Made by a program: the position numbers and the translations under genes
Part shown: positions 1 to 6,804 of the stretch, piece after piece
How positions within the stretch are numbered: position 1 is the first letter of the stretch
Layout: each line of letters starts with the position of its first letter
The notes under the pieces: model-generated
What the model saw: only the letters and a program-made list of their open reading frames with translations
Database searches by the model: none
Told to the model about the DNA's origin: nothing
DNA from: CAZZIZ01 sp964654535
GTDB taxonomy: Bacteria; Bacteroidota; Bacteroidia; Chitinophagales; UBA2359
Direction of reading: 5' to 3'
Assembly: GCA_964654535.1 (NCBI GenBank)
Contig: CAZZIZ010000061.1
Span: 1-17,011 of the forward strand
Length of the DNA stretch: 17,011 bases

Positions 1-1
1 C

Positions 2-817
2 TCTAGAGACTTCGATACTTACAACTATACTTCGGTTAACTTAAACCTTAACCTTGGTGGTGAAAATTCTGTTGAGCCTTTATGGTGGATGTCTCCACTA
101 GATTACGCTTACCAAGAATTGGATAACGAACCTTGTTGTGATGACTTAAACATTCCGGATTTAGCTGATGACGATAATGATGGTGTGCCAAACGTATTTG
201 ATGTTGAGCCAGATTCTCGTGAAGACTGTCCGGTTGATACAAAAGGTAGAATGTTGGATTCTGACGGTGATGGCATCCTTGATTGCGATGATTGTCAACC
301 ATACACTCCACGTCACTTAATTGATAAAATTGACGATTGCGGTGCAGCTTTCGAAGACAATGCATTTGATTGCGATGACTTGAAAAACTGTGCTCCAATA
401 GTACCTCCAAAAACTTGTGATGATTCATTGTTACCAAACGTGTTATTCGGTTTGGGATCAACTAAAATCAACCCTGACTTCGAAGGTCAATTGGCTGCAG
501 TTGCGCAAATGCTAAGAGAAAACCCAGACGCTCGTTTATGTGTTGTAGGTCATACGGATAATCGTGGTGATCAAGCGACAAACAACTGCTTAAGCTGGAA
601 ACGTGCGAATGCAGTGGTTGAGCACTTAGTAAATACTCACGGTGTACCACGTGGTCGCCTTGCAGTTCAGTTCTCAGGAGAAAATGCACCTATCGTAGGT
701 GGATTGTCTGATACAAGTGGACGTAAAGGTATTGATGCACAGCACGCGCTTAACAGACGTGTAGACTTCAAATGTTGTATGGACGGTCAATTTGATATGC
801 CGAATCCTTGCAAATAG
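2..817 (+). CDS. OmpA-family outer membrane protein with TSP3 repeats, 3' part
   Basis: The reading frame is open from the left window edge, so the start and the presumed N-terminal beta-barrel lie outside the window. About 271 residues are visible. The frame begins in a stretch reading GGENSVEPLWWMSPLDYAYQ, of the kind found in Bacteroidota OmpA-like porins between barrel and linker. Asp-rich, calcium-binding thrombospondin type 3 repeats follow (DLADDDNDGVPNVFD, DSDGDGILDCDDC), then an OmpA C-terminal peptidoglycan-binding domain with GHTDNRGDQATNN, LSWKRANAVVEHL, GVPRGRL and NRRVDF. The Asp of HTDN and the Arg of KRAN match the family residues that contact diaminopimelate in peptidoglycan. 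The visible part has many cysteines, mostly in and after the TSP3 region. The likely role is linking the outer membrane to the cell wall. The TAG stop is followed by a strong terminator. The family call is firm; the specific role is not known. Confidence 0.93.
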   Translation, partial: SRDFDTYNYTSVNLNLNLGGENSVEPLWWMSPLDYAYQELDNEPCCDDLNIPDLADDDNDGVPNVFDVEPDSREDCPVDTKGRMLDSDGDGILDCDDCQPYTPRHLIDKIDDCGAAFEDNAFDCDDLKNCAPIVPPKTCDDSLLPNVLFGLGSTKINPDFEGQLAAVAQMLRENPDARLCVVGHTDNRGDQATNNCLSWKRANAVVEHLVNTHGVPRGRLAVQFSGENAPIVGGLSDTSGRKGIDAQHALNRRVDFKCCMDGQFDMPNPCK

Positions 818-845
818 ATTAGCAAAATTCTTTAAGAATATATTG

Positions 846-876
846 AAGCCCGAACCTTTTGGTTCGGGCTTTTTTT
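846..876 (+). terminator. Rho-independent terminator of the ompA-family gene
   Basis: An 11-bp perfect stem (AAGCCCGAACC / GGTTCGGGCTT) with a TTTT loop runs directly into a T tract, 29 nt after the TAG stop. It is a textbook intrinsic terminator and ends the left transcription unit. Confidence 0.93.
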
Positions 877-941
877 GTGTCCTACTGTATCTTACTTGTA
901 ATCAGATTTGAAGCAGAAAGTTTGGAAAGAACAAGTTAATT

Positions 942-1106
942 GGGCGTGCCCCTTTTCACTTCTTGCTGCGCAAAGTGAAAAGGGTCGGGCTTTCGGGGCT
1001 CGCTCTGTTCTGTTTTCTTCGCGCAAAACACTTCTAGCTCTAGGGAGCTAAGTGTTTGTGTTCGAAAACAACAGGAGCTCAGACAAACCCCTCTATCCCT
1101 CACGCG
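942..1106 (+). repeat. Structured interspersed repeat, copy 1
   Basis: This 165-bp intergenic element runs from GGGCGTGCC to CTCTATCCCTCACGCG. It is shared with 3296-3450, where it lies inverted. Conserved blocks include GGGTCGGGCTTTCGG and CTCGCTCTGTTCTGT. Three stems can be drawn. Stem I is 12 bp (950-961 with 973-984). Stem II is GCTC-TGTT-(CT)-GTTTTC (1002-1017) with GAAAAC-AACA-(G)-GAGC (1064-1078). The apical stem III is AAACACTT (1026-1033) with AAGTGTTT (1050-1057), then a CT bulge (1034-1035), AGCTC/GAGCT and a TAGG loop. Stems II and III differ from copy 2 by compensatory pairs, so the fold rather than the bases is conserved. No protein is encoded. The right end overlaps the 3' end of the Coq4-like gene. 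Confidence 0.85.
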
Positions 1107-1606
1107 ACATCCAGGGGCTCGCCGATTACTATTTCGTGAAGCAGCTCCTCGAAGTTGTTAGACAACATCGATTCATAATCGTAGTCATCGAGATAAGCGA
1201 ATTGCTTTCCGCGTTTGTAATGTTTTATAAACTCAACCCACTTATCCGGATAGAGTAGTAAAGCTACCGGAGCGGCGCCCAAGTTGAATACGGAGTACTT
1301 TCCATTGCCCAGCATAAAAAAGACTATGCGCAGCTCATTGCCCACCCCTACTCCATAGCCACTGATAACATGAAACATATCGTGCTTTTCGTAGCGCGGC
1401 TCTATCTTGATGTTGTTTGATTGAAAGAAGTCGTAGAATCGCTGTCCTAGCGTTCCATCCGCAAACTCGCTTAGCGATTGCATACTTATATCCCAGGGCT
1501 CTCGGTCGGGGTGTAATACTTGTACGTAGATTTTTTTGACTGTGTCTACTCCGAAGAGCAGAATGTTGGTTCTGAGTTTATCGTAAGCTTTTAACAAATA
1601 GCGCAT
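1100..1606 (-). CDS. Coq4-like family protein
   Basis: A 168-residue soluble protein with ATG start and no signal peptide. The sequence HDMFHVISGYGVGVGNE places H75, D76, H79 and E91 exactly in the HDxxHx11E metal-binding motif that defines the Coq4 family. Coq4 acts in ubiquinone biosynthesis in mitochondria and some bacteria, where it organises or catalyses ring modification. Bacteroidota generally make menaquinone, so the substrate here is uncertain and the name should not be read as proof of ubiquinone synthesis. The C-terminus is acidic and aromatic (YLDDYDYES). The last two codons and the TGA stop lie inside the terminal CTCACGCG of repeat copy 1. Upstream sits the palindromic terminator of the VCBS gene, so this gene probably has its own promoter; I found no clear TAnnTTTG box. 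Family assignment rests on the motif and the length. Confidence 0.72.
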   Translation of the reverse strand: MRYLLKAYDKLRTNILLFGVDTVKKIYVQVLHPDREPWDISMQSLSEFADGTLGQRFYDFFQSNNIKIEPRYEKHDMFHVISGYGVGVGNELRIVFFMLGNGKYSVFNLGAAPVALLLYPDKWVEFIKHYKRGKQFAYLDDYDYESMLSNNFEELLHEIVIGEPLDVA

Positions 1607-1729
1607 TCGTTTTATTTCAAAACGCTAGAAGTCTCGACTATACGATGAGTCTTACTCTTTTTTAAACTTTATTAGCTCAAATTGTAAAATCACCTATTGA
1701 CAAAAGTGAAAATGAAAACAACCAGAAAC

Positions 1730-1759
1730 AAAAAACCCAATGCGATCGCATTGGGTTTT
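1730..1759 (-). terminator. Palindromic intrinsic terminator of the VCBS gene
   Basis: Positions 1732-1759 are a perfect 28-bp inverted repeat without spacer, centred on GCGATCGC. On the minus strand the arm ends in a run of six T (1730-1735). It lies 23 nt past the TAA of the VCBS gene and before the Coq4-like gene. Because the palindrome has A4 and T4 ends it could also terminate on the plus strand. Confidence 0.85.
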
Positions 1760-1782
1760 CCAATTATACTTTAGTCCTTGGC

Positions 1783-3216
1783 TTATTGCTTAATGACTCG
1801 TGCAGTTGAAATTGAGCCATCAGGGCTTTCTACAAGTAAAATATATGCGCCTGCCTCTAAACTATTCAAGACGATACTTTGGTTTTCAGGAGTGTATTTT
1901 CCTAGATTCCTTCCAGTTAAATCAAACAATACAACTTGGCTATTTGGCTCGATGTCGATAAGAAACAGCTCACTGCTAAATGGATTAGGCGTTACCGTAA
2001 ATGTTTCAATTTGGCTCGCGATTCCAGTGTCAATAATAAGCGGGGCAGTATTTTCGTAGTAGGTCCATTCATACGTATCTTCTATGTATTCACTACGCAT
2101 TAAGTCCAAATCACCATCACCGTCTAAATCCACCAGTGATATGCCAGTTGGTATTTCTTGGATTGGTTCGGAGCCTTCAAGATTCAGTATCCGCCCTTTT
2201 TCGTAGCCACTACCGTTGTTCTCATAATATACAGCGGCACCATAGTATTCACTGTCCTCAACACCTAGGTCTGCACCATAAGCAGTTTGATAAAGTAAAT
2301 CTACATCACCATCGGCGTCTACATCTCCTGCTGCTACTATCCCAACTATGCCTGCAAACACTAAACTATCTGCTCCTTCAATTTGCAGCTGCTGGCTTTC
2401 TGCCCACATTACTTCTGATGCTGAGCCAATATTTTCAACGAAATTTATTTGGTCGAGGCCGTATTCACTAATATCCGACATTACGTTTATAATGTGCACC
2501 ACATCGAAGTCTCCATCTTGATCTAAGTCTACAATATCTGCACTAAGCCCGTCCGGCTCTAAACCAAATAGTCCGGATTCAGCTTCAGCGAAGCTTGGTT
2601 CTTCTGCGCTTCCGACATTTTCAAAATACAGTATTTCTTTTGCGGAATCATCTGCATTATCTCCGTCGTTTAGTATAGTGGAAATAATGAAATCCAAATC
2701 ACCGTCGTTATCGAAATCAATCAGATTGTTAGATAAAGAAAAAATATTCAGACCAATTTCTAATCCAAAAGGATTGACCTCTCCTTCTTCAAAATCGAAC
2801 TGCGGGTCTTGAGCTGAGCCGACATTTTCTATATACACCAAACCCGTAGCAGTATTTGTTGCCGTTGCCACTATTACATCCTGATCTCCGTCATTATCTA
2901 GATCTCCGAAGCTATGGCCAAAGATGGCGTTTCCAGGAGCGACACCCAATCCAAAAGGGTTGACCTGCCTGTTTTCAAATGTCTGAGCAGTTGCGCCTAA
3001 ACTCCAGGCTCCAATGCCTAGCAGTACTGCGGTCTTAGCTATAGGCTTTACGAAACCAGCGTAGCTCAATCGTCCGGCTAATTCTGCTCTCAAGTTTCTA
3101 GCTCGTTTAATCAGTGCGATTAAATTAGTGCTTCGACCAGCTCCCAATTTTCTGATTTTTCGAATTCGTTTCAGGAGGTAGTTAAACTGTCGTAACTTTC
3201 TTGAATAGTGTTTCAT
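1783..3216 (-). CDS. Secreted VCBS/FG-GAP repeat protein with T9SS type A sorting domain
   Basis: A 477-residue exported protein. After an unusually long basic N-region (residues 1-60, rich in Arg and Lys) comes a hydrophobic segment (AKTAVLLGIGAWSLGATAQ, 60-78) with probable signal cleavage near residue 78. Five calcium-binding VCBS/FG-GAP motifs follow: DLDNDGDQD (105), DFDNDGDLD (167), DLDQDGDFD (230), DVDADGDVD (298) and DLDGDGDLD (363). They are interleaved with repeats such as YFENVGSAEEPSF, as in a beta-propeller. The last 75 residues (FTVTPNPFSSELFL ... VLFDLTGRNLGKY ... LEAGAYILLVES) form a type A C-terminal sorting domain, which sends the protein through the type IX secretion system to the cell surface or medium. 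It probably works as a surface or adhesive protein; the ligand is unknown. ATG start, monocistronic by context. Confidence 0.9.
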   Translation of the reverse strand: MKHYSRKLRQFNYLLKRIRKIRKLGAGRSTNLIALIKRARNLRAELAGRLSYAGFVKPIAKTAVLLGIGAWSLGATAQTFENRQVNPFGLGVAPGNAIFGHSFGDLDNDGDQDVIVATATNTATGLVYIENVGSAQDPQFDFEEGEVNPFGLEIGLNIFSLSNNLIDFDNDGDLDFIISTILNDGDNADDSAKEILYFENVGSAEEPSFAEAESGLFGLEPDGLSADIVDLDQDGDFDVVHIINVMSDISEYGLDQINFVENIGSASEVMWAESQQLQIEGADSLVFAGIVGIVAAGDVDADGDVDLLYQTAYGADLGVEDSEYYGAAVYYENNGSGYEKGRILNLEGSEPIQEIPTGISLVDLDGDGDLDLMRSEYIEDTYEWTYYENTAPLIIDTGIASQIETFTVTPNPFSSELFLIDIEPNSQVVLFDLTGRNLGKYTPENQSIVLNSLEAGAYILLVESPDGSISTARVIKQ

Positions 3217-3295
3217 ATTTCAGTGTTTAAAGCTTGTGAAATCTGAATATATAGAATGCAGAGAGGCTTTTAAAGCATTAAGTAATAAAAATCTT

Positions 3296-3450
3296 CGCGT
3301 GAGGGATAGAGGCCTTTGCTTGAGCTCCTGTTGTAAAAAACAAGAAAAGGACTTAGCTCCTTAAGAGCTAGAAGTCCTTTTTGGTTTTTACAGAACAGAG
3401 CGAGGGCCGAAAGCCCGACCCTTGCTGCTTGCAGCAGATGGGGCACGCCC
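3296..3450 (-). repeat. Structured interspersed repeat, copy 2 (inverted)
   Basis: This 155-bp element lies inverted relative to 942-1106, between the polA stop and the VCBS gene. Its GGGCGTGCC end faces polA (18 nt from the stop). On the plus strand stem II is GCTC (3324-3327), TGTT, GTAAAAA (3333-3339) with TTTTTAC (3385-3391), AACA, GAGC (3398-3401). Stem III is AAAGGACTT (3346-3354) with AAGTCCTTT (3372-3380), AGCTC with GAGCT, and the AG bulge at 3370-3371, which is CT on the element strand. Stem I is TGCTGC-TT-GCAGCA (3423-3436). Compared with copy 1, GTTTTC/GAAAAC has become GTAAAAA/TTTTTAC and two neighbouring pairs of stem III are swapped in a paired way. It may also serve as the polA transcription end, since no other terminator is visible there. 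Confidence 0.85.
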
Positions 3451-3467
3451 AAACAAAATTTTTAATT

Positions 3468-6263
3468 CTAATGCGCCTCTAACCAATTATCGCCAGTTCC
3501 CATCTCCACTACTATCGGTACATCCATCTTTATGGCCTTCTCCATTTTCTTCTTGACGAGTTTTTGTAGGTCTTCGAGCTCATCCTTGCGAGCATCGAAA
3601 ACCAATTCATCGTGAACCTGCAAGAGCATGCGCGACTTAAACTTTTTCTTGTTAAGAGATTCGTGTATATCTACCATGGCTACCTTAATCATATCAGCGG
3701 CGGAACCTTGGATGGGCGCGTTTATAGCGTTGCGCTCTGCAAATGAGCGTACAGTGTGATTGCCAGAGTTTATGTCTTTCAAGATTCTTCTTCGACCTAA
3801 AACGGTTTCGCAGTAGCCTTTCTTCTTGGCTTTCTCTATGGACTTTTCCATGTAGGCCTGAATCTTTGGATAAGTATCGAAGTATCCGTCGATGAGTTCC
3901 TTAGCTTCGCTGCGTGGTATTTTCAAACGCTGCGATAAACCAAAAGCACTAATACCATAAATGATTCCAAAGTTGACCATCTTCGCTTTACGTCGCATTT
4001 CCTTATCGACTTTATCGAAGTCTACGTCATAGACTTTGGCTGCGGTGGCGCTGTGAATGTCGAGCCCTTCTTTAAACGCTTTTTTCATTGCCTTGTCGCC
4101 ACTGAGCTCGGCAATAATGCGCAACTCAATTTGGCTGTAATCGGCAGCGAGTAATACGTGCTTGTCGTCACGGGGAATAAATGCTTTTCTAATCTCACGA
4201 CCGTAGTCCGTACGGATTGGTATGTTCTGCAGATTGGGTTTGTTGGAACTCAAGCGTCCTGTAGCTGCTACCGCCTGCGCGTAGTTGGTGTGTACGCGTC
4301 CCGTGTTAGGATTGACCATCAGCGGCAGGGCATCTATATAAGTGTTCTTCAATTTGGTGAGCATTCGGTAGTTGAGAATGGTCTCCATTATCGGGTGTTC
4401 GTCTTTGAGCTTGGAAAGCGTTTCCTCGTTGGTCGAGAACTGACCCGTTTTAGTTTTCTTTCCCTTGTACTCAATCTTCATTTCGTTGAAGAGAATGTTT
4501 CCGAGCTGCTTGGGCGAATCCAAATTGAATTCTACGCCCGCCTCTTTAAAAACATCGTCGCGGTGTTTGAGCAGTTCTTTTCCAATTTTCTTAGAGTACT
4601 TATTAAGGAACTTGCTATCGAGGGTAATGCCTTCGTATTCCATATCCGCTAGGACGCGTACCATCGGCATTTCTACCTCTTCGTAGAGCTTGGTAAACTT
4701 TTGCTTTTTGATAGCCGGTTTAAACTTGCCCCACAACTGAAAGGTAACGTCGGCATCTTCGGCGGCATAATCGCTGACTGCTTCTACAGGGACATCGCGC
4801 ATTGTTTTTTGTTTCTTACCCTTTTTACCAATGAGGGTTTCAATACTCAAGGGCGAGTAACCCAAGTAACTCTCAGACAGGTAGTCCATATTATGACGCA
4901 TATCTGGTTCGAGCAAATAGTGCGCAATCATCGTATCCTCTATATCTCCTTTTACTTCGACATCGTAGCGTTTCAATACGAGTATATCGTACTTAATGTT
5001 CTGACCGATTTTCGCAATCTTTTTATCCTTGAAAAAGGGAATAAAAATGTCGAGGACTTCCTGCATTTCTTTTTGCGCCTCAGGTACGGGTACGTAGTAG
5101 CCTTGACCTGCTTTCCATGAAAAAGACATACCTACTAAGTCTGCGACTAAGGGATCGAGACCAGTAGTTTCCGTATCGAAGGCGACCTTCTTTTGCTTGC
5201 GCAACTTCTCTACTAGTTTTTCGCACTCGCCAATACTATTGATGAGCTTATAAGTATGCTTGGTGTTTTCAATATTCTTTCCGGTGTCAGTAGCTGTTTC
5301 TACACTTTGTTCTGCCGCTTCGTGCGCGTCGCCAAACAGGTCTAGTTGTCCAGAAGTAGGCTTTGACTTTTTAGCGCTATTGACAGTGAACTCGTCTCCG
5401 AAAATTCTGCGCCCTAATGTTCTGAACTCCAGATGCTCGAAGAGTGGTTCCAGTACTTCTTTGTTCGGCTTTTCAAGTTTTAAATCACCGATCTTATACT
5501 CAACTGGCACGTCAAGTATAATGGTCGCCAGCTCTTTTGAAATCGTAGCATCTTCCTTGCCGTTTTCTACTTTCTCTTTCAACTTCCCCTTGAGCTCCTC
5601 CGTATTCTCTAACAAGTTCTCGATGGTATCGAATTGCTTCAACAGCTTGGCTGCCGTCTTTTCTCCAATACCAAATATGCCTGGTATGTTGTCAACCTTA
5701 TCGCCCATTAGACCAAGCATATCAATGACTTGATCGATGCGCGCGATGTCCCACTTCTCCAAAATTTCAGGGACGCCATACACTTCTGCAGGCTTGCCAC
5801 GAAAGGGCGGCTTGTACATAAAGATGTTGTCGCTCACGAGCTGACCGTAATCTTTATCGGGGGTCACCATAAAAACTTTGAATCCTTTTTTCTCTGCTTG
5901 TTTAGCCACGGTACCGACTACGTCGTCAGCTTCATAGCCCGGTGCTTCCAAGATTGGAATATTGAAACCCGCAATGATTTCTCTAATGATGGGCAGACTG
6001 GTGCGAATGTCTTCGGGCATTTCTTCTCGATTTGCTTTGTAGAAATCGTACTCGGTTGCACGACCAGTGCCGTCGTCGGGTGCATCCCAGCAAACCGCTA
6101 TGTGCGTGGGATCTTCTTTTTTTATAAGGTCGTTGAGCGTATTGGTAAAGCCAAGACAAGCCGTGGTATTGAGTCCTTTTGAGTTGTACAAAAAGTTTTC
6201 GCCCATAGAATAGTAGGCGCGGTATATCAATGCAAAGGCATCTAGTAAAAGCAGTTTTTTCAT
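3468..6263 (-). CDS. polA: DNA polymerase I
   Basis: A 931-residue DNA polymerase I for Okazaki fragment processing and repair synthesis. The 5'-3' exonuclease/flap domain occupies about residues 1-290 (LLLLDAFALIYRAYY, ILEAPGYEADD, MVTPDKDYGQLV, LGLMGDKVDNIPGI). The 3'-5' exonuclease domain has all acidic residues: FDTETTGLD, GQNIKYD and YAAEDAD, so proofreading should be active. The polymerase domain shows motif A (LLAADYSQIELRI), motif B (RRKAKMVNFGIIYG) with Phe at the E. coli F762 position, and motif C (VHDELVFD). The linker at 295-335 is low in complexity. The reading frame can be extended to a TTG at 6269, but ATG 6263 gives the family-like N-terminus MKKLLLLDAFALIYRAYY and is chosen. 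The gene diverges from the lipoprotein gene at 6433. I saw no clear promoter box. Confidence 0.97.
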   Translation of the reverse strand: MKKLLLLDAFALIYRAYYSMGENFLYNSKGLNTTACLGFTNTLNDLIKKEDPTHIAVCWDAPDDGTGRATEYDFYKANREEMPEDIRTSLPIIREIIAGFNIPILEAPGYEADDVVGTVAKQAEKKGFKVFMVTPDKDYGQLVSDNIFMYKPPFRGKPAEVYGVPEILEKWDIARIDQVIDMLGLMGDKVDNIPGIFGIGEKTAAKLLKQFDTIENLLENTEELKGKLKEKVENGKEDATISKELATIILDVPVEYKIGDLKLEKPNKEVLEPLFEHLEFRTLGRRIFGDEFTVNSAKKSKPTSGQLDLFGDAHEAAEQSVETATDTGKNIENTKHTYKLINSIGECEKLVEKLRKQKKVAFDTETTGLDPLVADLVGMSFSWKAGQGYYVPVPEAQKEMQEVLDIFIPFFKDKKIAKIGQNIKYDILVLKRYDVEVKGDIEDTMIAHYLLEPDMRHNMDYLSESYLGYSPLSIETLIGKKGKKQKTMRDVPVEAVSDYAAEDADVTFQLWGKFKPAIKKQKFTKLYEEVEMPMVRVLADMEYEGITLDSKFLNKYSKKIGKELLKHRDDVFKEAGVEFNLDSPKQLGNILFNEMKIEYKGKKTKTGQFSTNEETLSKLKDEHPIMETILNYRMLTKLKNTYIDALPLMVNPNTGRVHTNYAQAVAATGRLSSNKPNLQNIPIRTDYGREIRKAFIPRDDKHVLLAADYSQIELRIIAELSGDKAMKKAFKEGLDIHSATAAKVYDVDFDKVDKEMRRKAKMVNFGIIYGISAFGLSQRLKIPRSEAKELIDGYFDTYPKIQAYMEKSIEKAKKKGYCETVLGRRRILKDINSGNHTVRSFAERNAINAPIQGSAADMIKVAMVDIHESLNKKKFKSRMLLQVHDELVFDARKDELEDLQKLVKKKMEKAIKMDVPIVVEMGTGDNWLEAH

Positions 6264-6432
6264 AGTCAATTTCTCTGGTTCTGAATTCCAGAATAAGCGC
6301 TCTAAAATAGCGATTTGGCTACGAGGATTTTTTGGGGATAGTGATTATTTGGGAGTGAATAAGAACTAATTAGCGGCCCAAAGTGTTTAAGTCGTGGGTG
6401 TTTTTCCTAAATTCACATACATAAAACTTAGA

Positions 6433-6708
6433 ATGAAAAATCAAATTCAGGCACTGGTATTATTGATCTGCCTGCCATTAATATTTTCCTCTTGCGGCTA
6501 CAACAAATTGGCGGAACTGGAGAGNNNNNNNNNNNNNNNNNNNNNNNNNNNNNNNNNNNNNNNNNNNNNNNNNNNNNNNNNNNNNNNNNNNNNNNNNNNN
6601 NNNNNNNNNNNNNNNNNNNNNNNNTACCGCAATCAGATACCTCAGAAGTTTACCGCCAGAATCACTGGATTCAAGGATCACAGTCCTTTTGACTCCAATG
6701 CGAACTGA
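6433..6708 (+). CDS. Putative lipoprotein broken by an assembly gap, perhaps LemA-like
   Basis: The 5' part encodes MKNQIQALVLLICLPLIFSS followed by CGYNKLAELE, a lipoprotein signal peptide with lipobox Cys 21. ATG 6433 is preferred to the in-frame GTG at 6394 because it puts the signal peptide at the N-terminus. The sequence then enters 100 N (6525-6624), usually a placeholder of unknown true length. After the gap one frame reads YRNQIPQKFTARITGFKDHS and ends at TGA 6706-6708. CGYNKL(A/V)xxE just after the lipid Cys, and the Y...I...F...GF pattern at the end, recall LemA-family lipoproteins, but both matches are short. The two ends may not belong to one frame. Treat as a lipoprotein gene with an unresolved middle. 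Confidence 0.5.
   Translation: MKNQIQALVLLICLPLIFSSCGYNKLAELEXXXXXXXXXXXXXXXXXXXXXXXXXXXXXXXXXXYRNQIPQKFTARITGFKDHSPFDSNAN
6525..6624. other. Assembly gap of 100 N
   Basis: Exactly 100 ambiguous bases, a common scaffolding placeholder. It falls inside the putative lipoprotein gene, so length and frame across it are unknown. Confidence 0.99.
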
Positions 6709-6780
6709 TTTAATCCCTGTTTATAGAGCACTTTTGGCAGATTATTGCCTAATTTTTTTTCTCTTAAAAGAGGATTCCTA

Positions 6781-6788
6781 TAACTTTA
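6781..6788 (+). promoter_or_regulatory. Possible -7 box for the 2OG oxygenase gene
   Basis: TAACTTTA differs by one base from the Bacteroidota -7 consensus TAnnTTTG and lies 16 nt before ATG 6805. No TTG -33 box is found at the usual spacing, only a T-rich run, so the call is weak. Confidence 0.25.
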
Positions 6789-6804
6789 AATAAAAAAACA
6801 AGCA

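Noticed and set aside
1742..1749. GCGATCGC resembling the cyanobacterial HIP1 octamer
   Set aside because: It is a single occurrence at the centre of a terminator palindrome, and all genes point to Bacteroidota.
3270..3452. A 60-codon minus-strand reading frame
   Set aside because: It lies almost wholly inside repeat copy 2, has no recognisable domain, and the paired stem changes show selection on structure, not protein.
6264..6269. TTG start for polA
   Set aside because: ATG 6263 gives the usual DNA polymerase I N-terminus and is a stronger start codon.
6755..6775. CTCTT-AA-AAGAG hairpin before the oxygenase gene
   Set aside because: It has only a 5-bp stem and no T tract follows it; no regulatory role can be supported.
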